In this document: piece by piece, positions 1 through 13,300 of the stretch
Position numbering within the stretch: position 1 is the stretch's first letter
Layout of the letters: each line of letters starts with the position of its first letter
Source: Rhipidocladum racemiflorum
Taxonomy: Eukaryota; Streptophyta; Magnoliopsida; Poales; Poaceae
NCBI GenBank assembly: GCA_036346355.1
Contig: CM070572.1
Span: 43,437,944 to 43,501,943, forward strand
Direction: 5' to 3'
DNA: 64,000 bases
Notes under the pieces: model-generated
Seen by the model: the letters and a program-made list of their open reading frames with translations, nothing else
Told to the model about the DNA's origin: nothing
Databases searched by the model: none
Position numbers and translations under genes: made by a program

Positions 1-1223
1 TAAAATTGTTAGTCCTTTAAACAAGATTATCATTAGTTGTCAAAACCTTAAACAAATTTGAGAACCTAATGCTTCAACCGTTACCATCTACTACCGTCAT
101 ATTCTACAGTCGGGAGCCTAGTGGACCGCAAAACATATATGATCCTGCTGAACTTGCGCCCAAACCTCATCGGAATTCGTCGCTAATTTGAAATTGGACG
201 TGAACTGTAATATTAGCTGTGATAATAAAAAAACTCTGGTAACATTCTGGCCAATGCCCATATTTTCCAGCCCAACCAGAAAAGCTGGCCTTTTAGCCTT
301 CCAACCGTGTCCGGGACCAACTGGAACACCCGGAACCAAGCCCCGTCCGTCCCATACAATGGGAAGCCTAAGTTTTTAGCCTTCCAATACATTTGTTTTT
401 ACAAATCTACCTCTGTGAACAATTTTTCAAAGATAGCATCTTCTTTGACGGTAGAAATAGTGGCATGTGATATATTTTATCTTCTGCATCAATGTACCAT
501 ATCAGAAGGCTAGGCCCACGGAAGACCGACGACCGCGGCAAAACCATTATGCTGAGATAGGATAGCGCGATAGAAGCCTGCCGCACTAGAACACACTGTA
601 GGTCCTGTTGACCTATCTCCAACAACTGCTGCCATGTTCGTGGTGCTTGGCACCTGCCTACCAAGTGGGGGTATGCCACGAGTCCAACAAGCTGTTGTAA
701 TCTACGGACATGGTATGTGATATATATCAATATATCACTTGTTGAGTTTATATGGGTGGAGAGGGAGCTATAAAAATATGATATATTAGGCCAATAAGCG
801 CAGCGCGCACCGCGCAGTGAACGGAAAATGATTTTGCATTTTTTTCGGAGAAAAAATAGACCTACATGTCTTTTTCAAATTTTTGAAGGCTCAAGAAATA
901 TTAGAGATCGCGTTGAAAAAAAATACACATATTTCTGTTGACGAAAATACTTTTTTGGGAAAAACGAAGAAAGGACATGAATATAAAAATTGAAGATCTA
1001 TTTGTTATATTTTTCAACCTTAAGTTTATATAGACGAAGAGGGAGCTATTTGTATAGTTTTGTTCAAGTGCAATCAGATTTGGGAAAAAAGTGCAAGGGC
1101 CAATTAAGCGCAGGCTTCGAACCGCCTGGAGAAACTATTCGTGTTCTCAAAAAAAAGGGAGAAATTCTTCGTCGCGGAAAGCCTAAAACCCCGCCGTTAT
1201 CGCTATCCTCTGCATCTCCGGCG
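1..1223. other. Upstream region of the TilS gene
   Basis: No coding region is supported here. The distal part (1-780) is mixed-composition sequence with short open frames that lack recognisable motifs. From about 780 to 1060 it is A/T-rich, then shifts at about 1060 toward the GC-rich sequence typical of a grass gene start. The promoter and 5' untranslated leader of the lysidine synthase gene should lie in roughly 800-1223, but I cannot place a TATA box or transcription start with confidence. Confidence 0.5.
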
Positions 1224-1398
1224 ATGCTCCTCCTCCTCTCTCTCCGTCCCTCACCCTGCCTTCCCCTCCGCCGCCTCCTACGGTGCCGCTGCTCCTCCGC
1301 CTCGGTCTCCGCCAACCCATCCTCCCCTCTCGCCCCGTACCACCACTCCTTCGCCCGCCGCATGGCCCTCGCCGGCATCCACCCCCACCACCGCATCG
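1224..1398 (+). CDS. RSY3: TilS exon 1 (transit-peptide region)
   Basis: Residues 1-58 plus one base of codon 59. Leu, Ser, Arg and Cys rich with few acidic residues, consistent with an organelle targeting peptide. GC-rich with C/G third positions. The donor GT is at 1399-1400; joining to 1506 restores codon 59 (Ala) just ahead of the PP-loop. Confidence 0.88.
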
Positions 1399-4300
1399 GT
1401 ACGCCCCTTCCTCTCCGCATCCTTGCCCCGTCCACTAGAAGTGCCTTGTTGTTTATTGTTGTAGCTAGGCTCCGTACTTACTGCAGACTCGTGCTTTGCT
1501 TGCAGCGGTGGGTGTCTCCGGCGGGCCGGACTCCATGGCGCTGTGCGTGCTCGCGGCGGCGTGGAAGAAGGCGGAGGAGGTCGGTTCACGGAGGAATGCC
1601 GGGGAAGAGGGCTCCGCCGCCCCGGGGTTCGTGGACGGGCTCCTTGGGGTCGTCGTCGACCACGGGCTGCGGCCCGAGAGCGCCGAGGAGGCGCAGCTAG
1701 TGCGTGACCGGGTGCACGGCATGGGTAATCTTATGTGATACTACCTTTTTAAATTTAGTTTATTTTTTCTTTTGAATAAAAACCGACTTAAGCACCTGCG
1801 ACAATTGCGGTGACAATTGGAGTCACTCACACCTTTGACCTTGGACTGCCTTTGCACAAGACTTGAAATATAAAGTAGATTCTTGAGGTGCGATGAGTTT
1901 GTTGTAGGTGTTCTGTGTGAGATTGCTAGATGTGAGTGGCCAGATGGGAGACCAAAGCAAGGCCATCTGCAAGAGGCTGCCCGTGAAATGAGGTATTTGT
2001 GTCTGTCCCGCTTTGCCCTTTGTTGATATTGGAATATTTTAACTTGGCGAAAACTCAGTAATTTTGGTTATTTAAATGTTGGAAACATTGTTACATAGAG
2101 TTCGCTCTGACATTCTCACTCTGTATATTAGAATTTTATGATTGTCTGGGATACTGGTATTGTTATGGATTCTAAAGTCTAAACACTATAGTTGTTTGTG
2201 TTCTTCGTTAAAGGTATCTAGATGTGTACAGACATGTGTACATGGAAGCATAGGATTTATATAATATACATCACTTCAATACTATGTATGGTTAACGTAG
2301 AAGGTTCCTATGTTGCCAGTGGTTTTTATAGTTCTGGCTTCTGTGAAGACCAGTCATTTTTCCTTCCCATTTCCTAGATAACAAAATTACATATCATGCA
2401 TGCAATCTGGATAATGTCTTTTTAACTGAACGTTCATTTTTTGGGTTAATGGAATTTTTCATTGTTCCTTGTTTGTCCTAGACCTACTATCACCGCAGCA
2501 TGCACCAACAATAGCAGCCACACATGTTCTTTTGATAATTTACCATGGAACATTTCTGCATTTGTAATTTGGTGCTAGTCAGTATAATGATAGTTTAGTA
2601 CTTCAGTAAACTGTGTTGCACTTCAAAATAATTTTAAAGAAATTAGGGTTATCATCATGTTAAGTTGGCTAAAGCCTTAAATCTTACAGCCATGTGGTAG
2701 GGTCATAGACCCATAGGAATATCTATATAACGGTTGTATCTTTAATTCTCACATTCTAACAAGTTTATATAAAATCTGTACAAACAAATGATCTGCACCC
2801 TCAGCACCTCCCCACACTCAATTCTACTCCCAGTTTACACCAACTGCCTTTATGTACATCCTCTAATCTGTTTTCATACAGTTTGTATGACAATTTTTGT
2901 GGGCACTGGGCATAGCAATGATCTTTGTAGAAATGGATAGGTTTTTAAATCTACGCCAAGGACTATTGGATCTACGAGTTTAACATGCCGATTGCCGCAT
3001 GAAAGTTCTAATGTTTTTGTTGTTTAATTCCAAACCATTTACGCATTAGTTCCAGTATGTTACATACTCACTCTGATATGGATAAACCCAATAGGGTCTA
3101 TTTTCGGAAGAAAACTTGATTCCTGGCGCCAAGGATTGGGCTGAGGCGGTACAAGGAAGGGTGCGGCTAGTTGGAAGGAAGGAAATTATCTTTTGTATCT
3201 CTTCTTATTAGTTTCCTTATTATCCTTATTCGTTTCCTTATCACTGCTTTCCATTCTTAGTAGTTACCATGTTTAGGAGCATGACATGAATAAAGAGGGA
3301 GGAGGAAGTCAGAAAACGCACGTTTTAGTGCACCAAATTCCAGTTCAGGCATTGCCGATTTATAAACGGCGGTGGCTCCGTTCACCATTACCATAGGTCG
3401 CCCGGCCAAAGACGGCTGAAGCCACCATTCCTCGCGATCGGGTCTTCGACCGAACGCGAGCATTCACACTGAGAGAATCCGTATCAATTGGTATCGAGCC
3501 GACGGTCCTGTGGCCATGGCAAACCCGGAGGAGAGATTGGAGGCGTTGGAGGCGACAGTACAAGGGATCCGCATTTCCATGGCGGAGCTAGGGAAATCGG
3601 TGGCCGACTTCATCAAGGTGGCCGGGAAACACCAATCGCAGAGAGGGTTGGATGGGACATTAAGGTCGAGCGTTAGCGGAGAATCACCCACGGCCCGCCA
3701 GATCAAGGCGCGCAGGAGCTAGGGAGGAGGATGAGGGCGATGAGCGAGGCGGCGGCGTTAGGCGCGCGATGCTCCCGGTATGAGCCGCCTCTGTTCGGCC
3801 ACGGCAGAGGATCCTCTGTTATGGTGCGGCAATGTGAGCGATTTGGACGCTTGCATGGGAGTGCCAAGGAGAGTGGAGTGGAGATGGCGAGGATGCATTT
3901 GCGCGGAGAGGCCCAGGAGATGTTGGACAACTGGGAACAGGAAGGAGAACACATTGCATGGGAGGAGTTCCAGTCGACCTTCTTGCAGAGGTTCACAAGG
4001 CATTCAACTGCCGGACCCCTGGGAGATTTGTCCAATTGGAAACAAGGCGTCTGTCGGGTGGAGGAGTTCGCCAGGGAGTTTCAACGACTTCTTCTTGTAG
4101 CGCCAAGGATGTCCAAGGGAGACCAAGTTGAACTATTCACCGCCGGATTATCCCCTCGACGCCGGCTGCTGGATGTGCGGGGATCGGCCCACGGATCTGG
4201 CCGACGCCATGGGCCTGGCAAGGAGGCGGAGAGAAGGAGGATATCTCGATTGCCAAGGCTACTCAAGCGGTGTCACGCATTTCGGCCAGGATTCGGCCGC

Positions 4301-7300
4301 AATCAGCGGGCGGCGCTGAGGGTCTCAGGATCGAGTGGTTTTGCGCCCGCCGCCGGGGGCGAACGCGACGCTGCGTCAGCTGCTTGTAAGGCTACCGCTG
4401 GCGACACCGGCCGACCACCAGCGGAGGAGGCGGCGACATCATCACACCAGCCGGCGATGGCCTCATCGGCACTGGGCCACCATTTAAGCGGCGGCTTAGT
4501 CGAGAAGAGATGGCGAGAGGCGCGAGAAGGATTATGCTATAATCGTGATGAGGTTTATTCCAGGGGCACCGCCAGAAACGACTCTTCCATCCGGAGGTAG
4601 TCGGTGAAGATGAGGAAAGTGAGGATTCGGAGGAGGAACTGCTTTATCAGCCCTCGCCATGCGTGGACCAAAGCTTGGCAATACCATGCAAGTGCATCTT
4701 GAGCTGGGAGGACAGCGGCTGGTGGGCTTAGTCGATAGCGGCAGTACTCATAACTTTATTAGCAGCCATGCAAATGGCTCAGGTGGAGGTGGCACAATCG
4801 CCAATTCCAAGGCGACAAGTCCGCATAGCCAATGGAGCTTGCACCGCTTGCTTGGGAAGGATTCCTAAGTGCCATTCAAGATACGAGGTATTCCTTTCTT
4901 TGCACCTTTCATGGTGATTCCTCTAGAGGGCTTTGAGGTAGTCTTGGGTGTTCAGTGGCTGAAGGAGTTAGGAGACATAAGTTGGAATTTTGATTCCCTT
5001 CAGATGACCTTTTACTTGGAGGGGCAGAAGCTGCAACTGCAGGGAGAAAGGCATAAAAGAGTGGAACGGCAGGTGTGCAGTATGGGGCAAGAGGAAGATG
5101 ATCAGTTGCAGGACATCTTATATGAATTTGAGGACTTATTTAAGGAACCACAAGGGTTACCCCCCTCCCGCCATTGTGATCATCTGATTTGCTTGAAGGA
5201 GGGTTCCGATCCGTTGTTGTCCGACCATATCGCTATCCTCATCGCCAAAAGGATGAAATTGAAAAACAATGTGCAGACATGTTGACTCAGGGCATTATCA
5301 GGCCTAGCCGGTCTCCATTCTCTTCACCTGTGCTGCTTGTGCGCAAGGAAGATGGTTCCTGGAGGTTTTGCGTGGATTACCGGGAGCTTAATGCAAGAAC
5401 CATCAAGGATAAATTCCCAATCCCTGTGGTGGAGGAGTTGTTGGATGAATTACATGGGGCCAGACACTTCACTAAATTGGATTTACGTTCGGGATACCAC
5501 CAAGTCCGTATGTGTGAAGAGGACATTGAAAAGACAGCTTTCCGTACACACCAGGGTCACTTCGAGTCATTGGTGATGGCATTTGGTTTGTGCAATGCTC
5601 CTTCAACCTTTCAAGCTCTCATGAATGAGGTATTAGCCCGCCTTCCTTCGCAAGTTTGTATTGGTCTTCTTCGATGATATTCTTGTATACAATTCCACTC
5701 AAGTGCACCATCTTCAAGATATCCAATTGGTTTTCACCCAACTTCGCCACCATCGGCTATATTTGAAGAGATCCAAGTGTGCGTTTGCTCGAGGGCATGG
5801 TGGGGTACCTCGCACGTCATTTCGAGATGGGGTGGCAAAGAACCCTAATAAGGTACAAGACATTGACCGTTGGCCCATTCCTCTGCATCTGTGTTGCGGA
5901 TGTACGCATTTCTTGGGGTTGGCGGGATACTATAGGAGATTCATCCATCACTATGCCTCAATTGCGGAACCTCACTAATCTTCTCCGCCGTCGGGACTTC
6001 CAATGGTCTGCCGAGGCCGAGCAAGCATTCCAAATGACTAAAGAGCGCTACCGCACCGCCTCCTCAGATTGCAATTGCCCAATTTTTCCATTACCTTTGT
6101 TGTGGAATGTGATGCTTCCAAAGACGGGCATAGGAGCGGTCTTACAAGAAGAAGGGCATCCGGTGGCTTATTATAGTCGGAAATTGGCGTATTGCACATA
6201 TGAAGCTTGCGGCTTATGAGCTGAACTCATTGGATTGTCCAAAGCCATTAGACACCGGCGGCCCTACTTGTGGGGCAATCTTTGTGGTGAGGACAGATCA
6301 TGCAAGTTTAAAGTACCTCCTTGAGCGTGCTTTGGTCACGCCTCCAACAACATTGGTTAAGCAAGCTAATGGGATTTGATTTTTCGGTTGAGTACAAACC
6401 AGCCGAGCAAATATAGTGGCTGATGCATTATCCCGTCTTCCACGACCCTCCGAGCGGTGCTCGGCCATCTCAGCTCCGGTGGGCTTGGTCCGGATACTTG
6501 GGAGGCGACTCTGCGCGGATCCGGACATACTGGCAGCGTTGTGGCGATTCGCGATCGGTGGACAGCAGCGACAAAGTGCTATTGGGCGGCGGCCAAAGAC
6601 AGACACTTCATCCTTCTCGGAAGAATCGATCACTGAGGCAAGCAAAGGACCCTGGACAGTGAGAGATGGACTTCTTTATTACAAAGCCAAGCTCTATATT
6701 CCGGTAACATCACCATTGCGCTCGAGAGGTGGTAGCCGCTACCACGACGTGACACATGAAGGTATCTATAAAACCTTCCATCGGATTAAACAAAGTTACT
6801 TTTGGCCAGGGATGCGCCATTCAGTGGAAGATTATGTTCGCCAGTGCTCGGTTTGTCAGCAACATAAGTCTAGCACCTTGGCCCCGTAGGCTATTGCAGC
6901 CCTTACCAAAGTGCCTCAAAGCATGTTTGGGCCGATTTGTCCATGGACTTTGTGGTGGCCCTTCCTAAATCTCGTGGTAAACGGCTCTTCCGGTGGTGCT
7001 CGACCGTTTATCTAAATATGGCCACTTTATTGCTATTAAGCGTCCAAATTACAGCAGCAGCAGTGAGTCGATGTGTTCTTTGATCAGTTATGCGGCTACG
7101 GCATGCCCGAGTCTATTGTTTGAGATAGAGATCCGGTTTTCACCAAAGACCTTCTCGGCAGACCTCTTCCTGAGATGTGGTACGCGACTTCTTATTTCCT
7201 CTTCCTACCACCCGCAGATCGATGGTCGACGGAAGTAGTCAACCGCCTTTGTTGAGACGCGTATCTGCGTTGCTGGCTACCAAAGGCCTTCCTCCCGGGT

Positions 7301-10300
7301 ACATTGGTTGCCTTGGGCGGAATTTTGTTACAATTCCTCCTATCATTCTCGCTCGGATGACCCCGTTTGAATTGGTGTATGGCCGACCACCTCCATCCTT
7401 GGTACCATACGATCGAGGAGCAACTTTGGTGGATGCGGTCGATTGCCAATTGGTCGACCGTGATGATCTATTGAATCGCGCTCGCCATCATTTGTTGGCC
7501 GCGCAGAATAGAATGAAGCAGAGATATGACCTTCATCATCGGGAAGTCTCATTTACTGTGGGAGATTGGGTTTGGTTGAAGTTACAAAGTCACCGCCAAT
7601 TATCAATGAGGACAGATCAATACCATAAGTTGGCTCCTAAATATTTTGGACCATATAAGGTGATTGGTCGAATTGGGGAAGTGGCTTATCGTTTGGAGCT
7701 TCCGGTCACAGCTAAGCTCCATAATGTTTTCCATGTCTCCATGTTGAAGCCGTTCAAGGGGACACCTCTGGCCGACACTCCTGCATTGCCAGACGACATT
7801 TCTCATCCTTCGGCCGACTCGGCTCATCCAGTTCCCTACCAGATTTTGGCCCAACGTTTCATTAAGGGGCACCGCCAATTTTTGGTTCATCGGTCCTACT
7901 AAGAGATGGAAGCGACCACATGGGAAGATGCTTTGGAATTGCGCAGAACATACCCTGATTTCAAGCTTGAGGGCAAGCTTGATTTGGAGGGGGGGAGTAT
8001 TGATATGGATAAACCCAATAGGGTCTATTTTCGGAAGAAAACTTGATTCCTGGCGCCAAGGATTGGGCTGAGGCGGTACAAGGAAGGGTGCGGCTAGTTG
8101 GAAGGAAGGAAATTATCTTTTGTATCTCTTCTTATTAGTTTCCTTATTATCCTTATTCGTTTCCTTATCACTGCTTTCCATTCTTAGTAGTTACCATGTT
8201 TAGGAGCATGACATGAATAAAGAGGGAGGAGGAAGTCAGAAAACGCACGTTTTAGTGCACCAAATTCCAGTTCAGGCGTTGCCGACGATAAACGGCCGGT
8301 GGCTCCGTTCAGCCATTACCATAGGTCGCCGGCGCGCCAGCACGGCGAGCCACCATTCCTCGCGATCGGGTCTTCGACCTGGAACGCGAGCATTCACACG
8401 AGAGAATCCGTATCACACTCCGTTGCTGCCAATTCCTGAATCCACCACTGAGGGCACCATAAGTGTTTTCTTCTTTACGAAGATTGTCTTATGGAAGATT
8501 TCCTCCCACAGCACAGAGTGCAAATTTTCGATTTTCAATGTTGACAAGATGTAAACTTACTGCTTTCAATAAAAAACTATTGGAGTGACCTTATGCACAC
8601 TGACTGTTGAAATATGTAAATTTGTCAGAATACCATGACAAGATGAAAATGAATGCTGTGTTCTTTGTGGAATATTGTCTATATTTACCTAGCGTACGCT
8701 GTCAGTTCTCTGCGCCAATTTATTCACAAGTGCAAAATATCTTAGCGTATTTTGATAAGGCCTAACATGTTAATAAATTCAGGTACCAAAAACTATTGGA
8801 CATTTGTATAAAGCAACAAATAGGAATCTTGCTTATTGCACACCACTCTGATGACCAGGTCTGTTAAGTTGTGAGATGTGTAGTTCTTTTTTCCTTGGTT
8901 TTGATGGAGAAGATGTCCCCATTTTAGAATTGTGTTTTAACACATTACTTATTAAATGACGTGAAACTAAATGACCTTTGGTAATGTAGTCAAAGAAATA
9001 ATTTCGAATTTTGTCTTATGTTAGTATAACTATTTGTTGAACTTGACAGCTTGTAAATTAGGAACTAGAGTTAGATATGGTACTATCGTCTTTTTACGTA
9101 GTACTGTATTTTTGTTTGCTTGTTTACTTTCTGGGCTAAAATCCATGGATGTCTGATTGAATGGACAAATGGTTTGGATTTAAGACAGAGTAGACTTTTA
9201 ATTGTAACAGTATGCAGTCTGCTGTCAAATTGAGGATCAGTGAATATAATGTATACTTGCATCTCTCCATTTTATGATATATTGATTTATGGTTACTGCA
9301 GATTACATGTTTGTGTCTGAGTGAATTCAGGCTTATAAATGCAGGCAGAACTCTGTGTTCTGAGACTATCTCGCAACAGCGGGGTTTTAGGGCTTGCTGG
9401 TACAGCCTTTGTGTCTCAATTGTTTGCACCTAATTTGAAATATGATGGAGTGAACTTTAGTCGTTATGGCATTCTTCTTGTCCGGCCCATGCTTGAATTT
9501 TCAAAAGATGACATGTATAAGGTAAGATTTGATCTCATGCTATTTGGAATCAGTAACATATTTTACCAGTCGAGCCTAATTTTTTAAAAACATTTGAGCC
9601 ATTTTTTCATCTTTAGACACATTTCATCGGAATTTCTGATTTCTGAAGTTCATTTAGGCAGCCTGTCTTTAGTGAGTTGCATTTGTGTACACATTACTGA
9701 CAATTTCTCAATGAGAATGAAACATCTATAATATTCTTGTGGGCAATATTGATGTGTTTGTTGATTCAAGCTGTCAGCATGTTCTAAAATGATAACTAAT
9801 TTGTTAATCATTCTCTACAGATATGTCAAGGAAGTAATCATTTATGGGTTGAAGATCCAACCAATAATAGTATGATGTATACTAGGAACCGAATTCGGGT
9901 ATCTTTGAGAAGTTTATCCAAAGAAGGTTCACAGCTGCTACTTTTGATTCATTTTTACTGTCCTTGTGTGTTGTTTTCATAATCCTTTTGTTTTCATTTT
10001 ATTTTCAAAATGGTATATCGTGTGAGGAGGATGCCTTACATCAATTAGTTTTAATTAATCAAATGTACGATTGACTTGAAAGCTGCTGTCCATAAACATT
10101 TGACAAATGTTAAGATCTTGGTTGATCATGCCTACATTTTACAAATGCTAAATTTTATCTGAATTTTTGTCTGTTGTTTCGGCACAATTAATTATGATTA
10201 AATGGCATGCTTGGTTAGGAACAAACTTGGCCCGTTGCCCATCCACAATAGGGTAATTCTCATAATAATCAACACCCATTGAGTGGAGTGACATTGTCTT

Positions 10301-13300
10301 CAGGAACCAGGATAAACGTTTGTTGATGTGTGATACGATCCGAAGTTGGATGAGCGCGTGTGTAGGCTCGGGTTCCCGGTCGTAGACCGGAACGCAAGTT
10401 ACTCGACGAGGAACTCGTCGTGGTAGCTCGCGCCTTACGTAGTTTGGTCGCTTGTCGAGCCACCGCTTTGGGATTGGTTTGCGATAAAACAAGCTTGTCT
10501 TTTCTCTTATTATTTCTCTGTACTTATACTCGACACAACTCACGCGTATATTTTCCGAGTTCCGATTACAATCGAAGCCACAACGCATACGTATAACTCG
10601 TGAACTAACTCTTATTCCTATCCAACTCCTTGCATGGCTTGCCTTTACGTGCATGGATTCTCAGGTTGGCGCAAGTGGCGACGCGCTCGTCTTCCTTGGC
10701 TCCTTGCGCCGCTTTGTTTGCCGACTACGCCGCTACGGCCAGACGTATACACGATCGTATACCGCCACCAGTATCATTACTCCCTCCTGGAAAGACAAAT
10801 TTTGTCCTCGTCGACAATCTGAAACGATCTTCGTGAGAACGATTGCGTCCATCCACGCTGCTTCGCTTCGGCGGGCTCTCCCGACCATTGCACAAGAAAT
10901 TGGCGAGCTCCTTGACGGCTACCGAGCAAGTATTTGGTGAGGCTCGTCGCTGCGTTGGTCTTCTTTGTAGGGGTAACGCCACCGGCAGAGCACCGGATGA
11001 GCGGGAGGGTCACCCTCGAAGGCTTTCAGTAGAGAGACGTGGAAGACATTATGTAGGCGTGCCGCCGGTGGCAAATGAAGTCTATATGCCACGGCACCAA
11101 TCCGTTGTTCCACTTGAAAAGGGCCGAAGAAACGGGGTCCCAACTTTGCCGACGAATTGGACCGCAAGGAAGTCTGGCGATGCTTCTGAAGTTTAAGCCA
11201 GACCCAGGAACCCATCGGAAACTCCACTTCGCGGTGCACCGCTATCATAACGTTGTTTCATACGGTTACGAGCATGGAGGAGATGTTCGCGTGCTGTGCT
11301 AAGAGAGTGTCTCGTCCGTCAAAATGCAATCCACGAGGTTGATGACGGTGGAGCCTTGTTGATATGGCGTAAGTGGTGGTGGGCGCCCATATACTAGCTC
11401 AAAGGGAGTCACCGAGGCGAGAATGGAACGACGTGTTGTAACAAAACTCCGCCCATGGTACCCATTGAGCCCGGTGGCGGGGTTGGATCCCGCGAGACAG
11501 AAGGTACATCTCAATAGTGCGATTCACGACCTCTGTTTGACCGCCTGCATGCGGGGTGGTAAGCCGTGGATAGCAACAAAGTGGTGCCGCTCCGCTTGAC
11601 AAATCACCGCCAAAAAGCACCGAAAAATGGGATCACGATCCGACACGATTGACTCGGGTATGCCGTGCAAGCGCACCACATGGTCGAAAAGAGCTTGGCG
11701 ATCGCCTGCGTGATGTGGCCACGACATTGGAATAAAGTGGCGATTTGGACAAACGATCCACCACAACAAAAAGGGCCGATTTGCCATGGATTTCGGCAAG
11801 TCTCAGAATGAAGTCCATGGAAACGTCTCGCCAAATTTCAGCGGTATCGGCAGGGGTTGAAGGAGACCGGCGAGGGGATGTAGTGTCGACTTGTTCTCAC
11901 TGGCGAGGTGATCTGCAAATGACTCACGTAGTCTTCTACTGTCACGTTGGTGCTCCCAATAATACCGGGTTTTGCAAGCGCAAAGAAAGTCTTTCGGGCC
12001 CTTCGTGTGTGAGATCATGCACCGACGCCGATGATCAAATCAATCAAGGAAGATGCGTGTGGAACGTAGAGTCGACCGCTTTCGGTAGACTATCCCATCC
12101 CTTACCTGCCGCCACCCTCACGTTTCTTGGTGGTGTTTGCCGTGGCACTAGAAGGTGTAGCCGCATTTGAACCTGTCTTATCGGCGTGGAGTCGCGGCTA
12201 GGTGTCGGACGCCGTGGTCGCGCCTTAATATATCAAGCCACCGAGATCGAGTCACCTCCTGGTTGGGAGATGGTGGCGCAGCTGGGCTCCGCCATCCTGT
12301 TCTTGGGGCATGCGGGAGAGTGCATCGGCCGCGCGTTGTGACGCCTGGCTTGTACTCGACCGAAAGTCAAACCCCATGAGCTTCGAGCCAATCTTTGTCA
12401 GCGTGGGGTGACGAGCGCTTGGTCGAGGAGGAATTTGAGGCTTCCATGATCGGTCGCACCACAAAGGAGTGTCCCAGAGGTACGGCCTCGATGGCGAATC
12501 GCTTTGACAGGCCAATGAGCTCACGTCAGATATCTTTGCCAATTTCCTATGCCGGTCCGCTAACTTGCGATCAAATAAGCAATGGGATGGCCATTCTGTT
12601 GCAACACAGCAATGCCGGTGCACTGATGCATCGCATTCTACGATGAAGCAGGGCCGTGAAGTCGGGCATCACGAATGCAGGTCGATATCAACACATCCTT
12701 GAGACGCTTGAAGGTGGCTTCCTCCGAGTCCGACCAAGTGAAATTGTTACTGCTGGCAGGCGTGAGTGGATCTCGCAATCTTTGGCGTAGTCCCTGATAA
12801 AACGGCGATAATAGCCCGTAAGGCCAAGGAATCCATGCAATGCCGACATCGATGAAGGTCGGGCCATCGCACCATCGTCAAGTTTCTCCTGATCCGCCGA
12901 CACGCCATTTGGAGAAATAATATGCCCCAAATATTGCACACGCCGTTGGGCGAAGGAACATTTGGACTTCTTGAGATAGAGTGGTGGAGTCGAAGGCGGT
13001 CAGTACTAGTCGAAGGTGTTCAAGATGCTCCTCCTCTGTTTTCTTTGTCAAATTAGTATGTCATCAAAGAAAACAAGGACGAATTTGCGGAGGAAAACTT
13101 GCAAAACTTCATTCATGAGTGCTTGAAAGGTGGATGGCGATTGAGAGGCCGAAAGGCATTACGAGAAACTCGTAGTGCCCATGGTGCGCTCGAAGGCGGT
13201 TTTATGGATGTCGTCGGGCCACATCCGCACTTGGTGGTAGCCTGAGCGGAGATCCGGGCTTTGGTGAAGAAATGTGCGCCTCTAGCTCATCGAAAAGTTC

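Larger units (their letters stand above)
3074..8415 (+). mobile_element. Ty3/Gypsy chromovirus A, complete but coding-dead
   Basis: 5.34-kb LTR retrotransposon in TilS intron 3. LTRs are 3074-3486 and 8001-8415, both TGATAT...GTATCA, and the element is flanked by the 5-bp duplication CACTC (3069-3073 and 8416-8420). Order inside is primer site, gag, protease, reverse transcriptase, RNase H, integrase, then a chromodomain-like C-terminus and a polypurine tract. That order with integrase last plus a chromodomain marks a chromovirus; size and LTR length suggest the Reina type. Multiple frameshifts and stops interrupt every domain, so it cannot supply its own proteins. Confidence 0.93.

Noticed and set aside
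1064..1722. Long open frames opposite or shifted to TilS exons 1 and 2
   Set aside because: Shadows of GC-rich coding sequence; the spliced plus-strand reading alone gives the TilS motifs.
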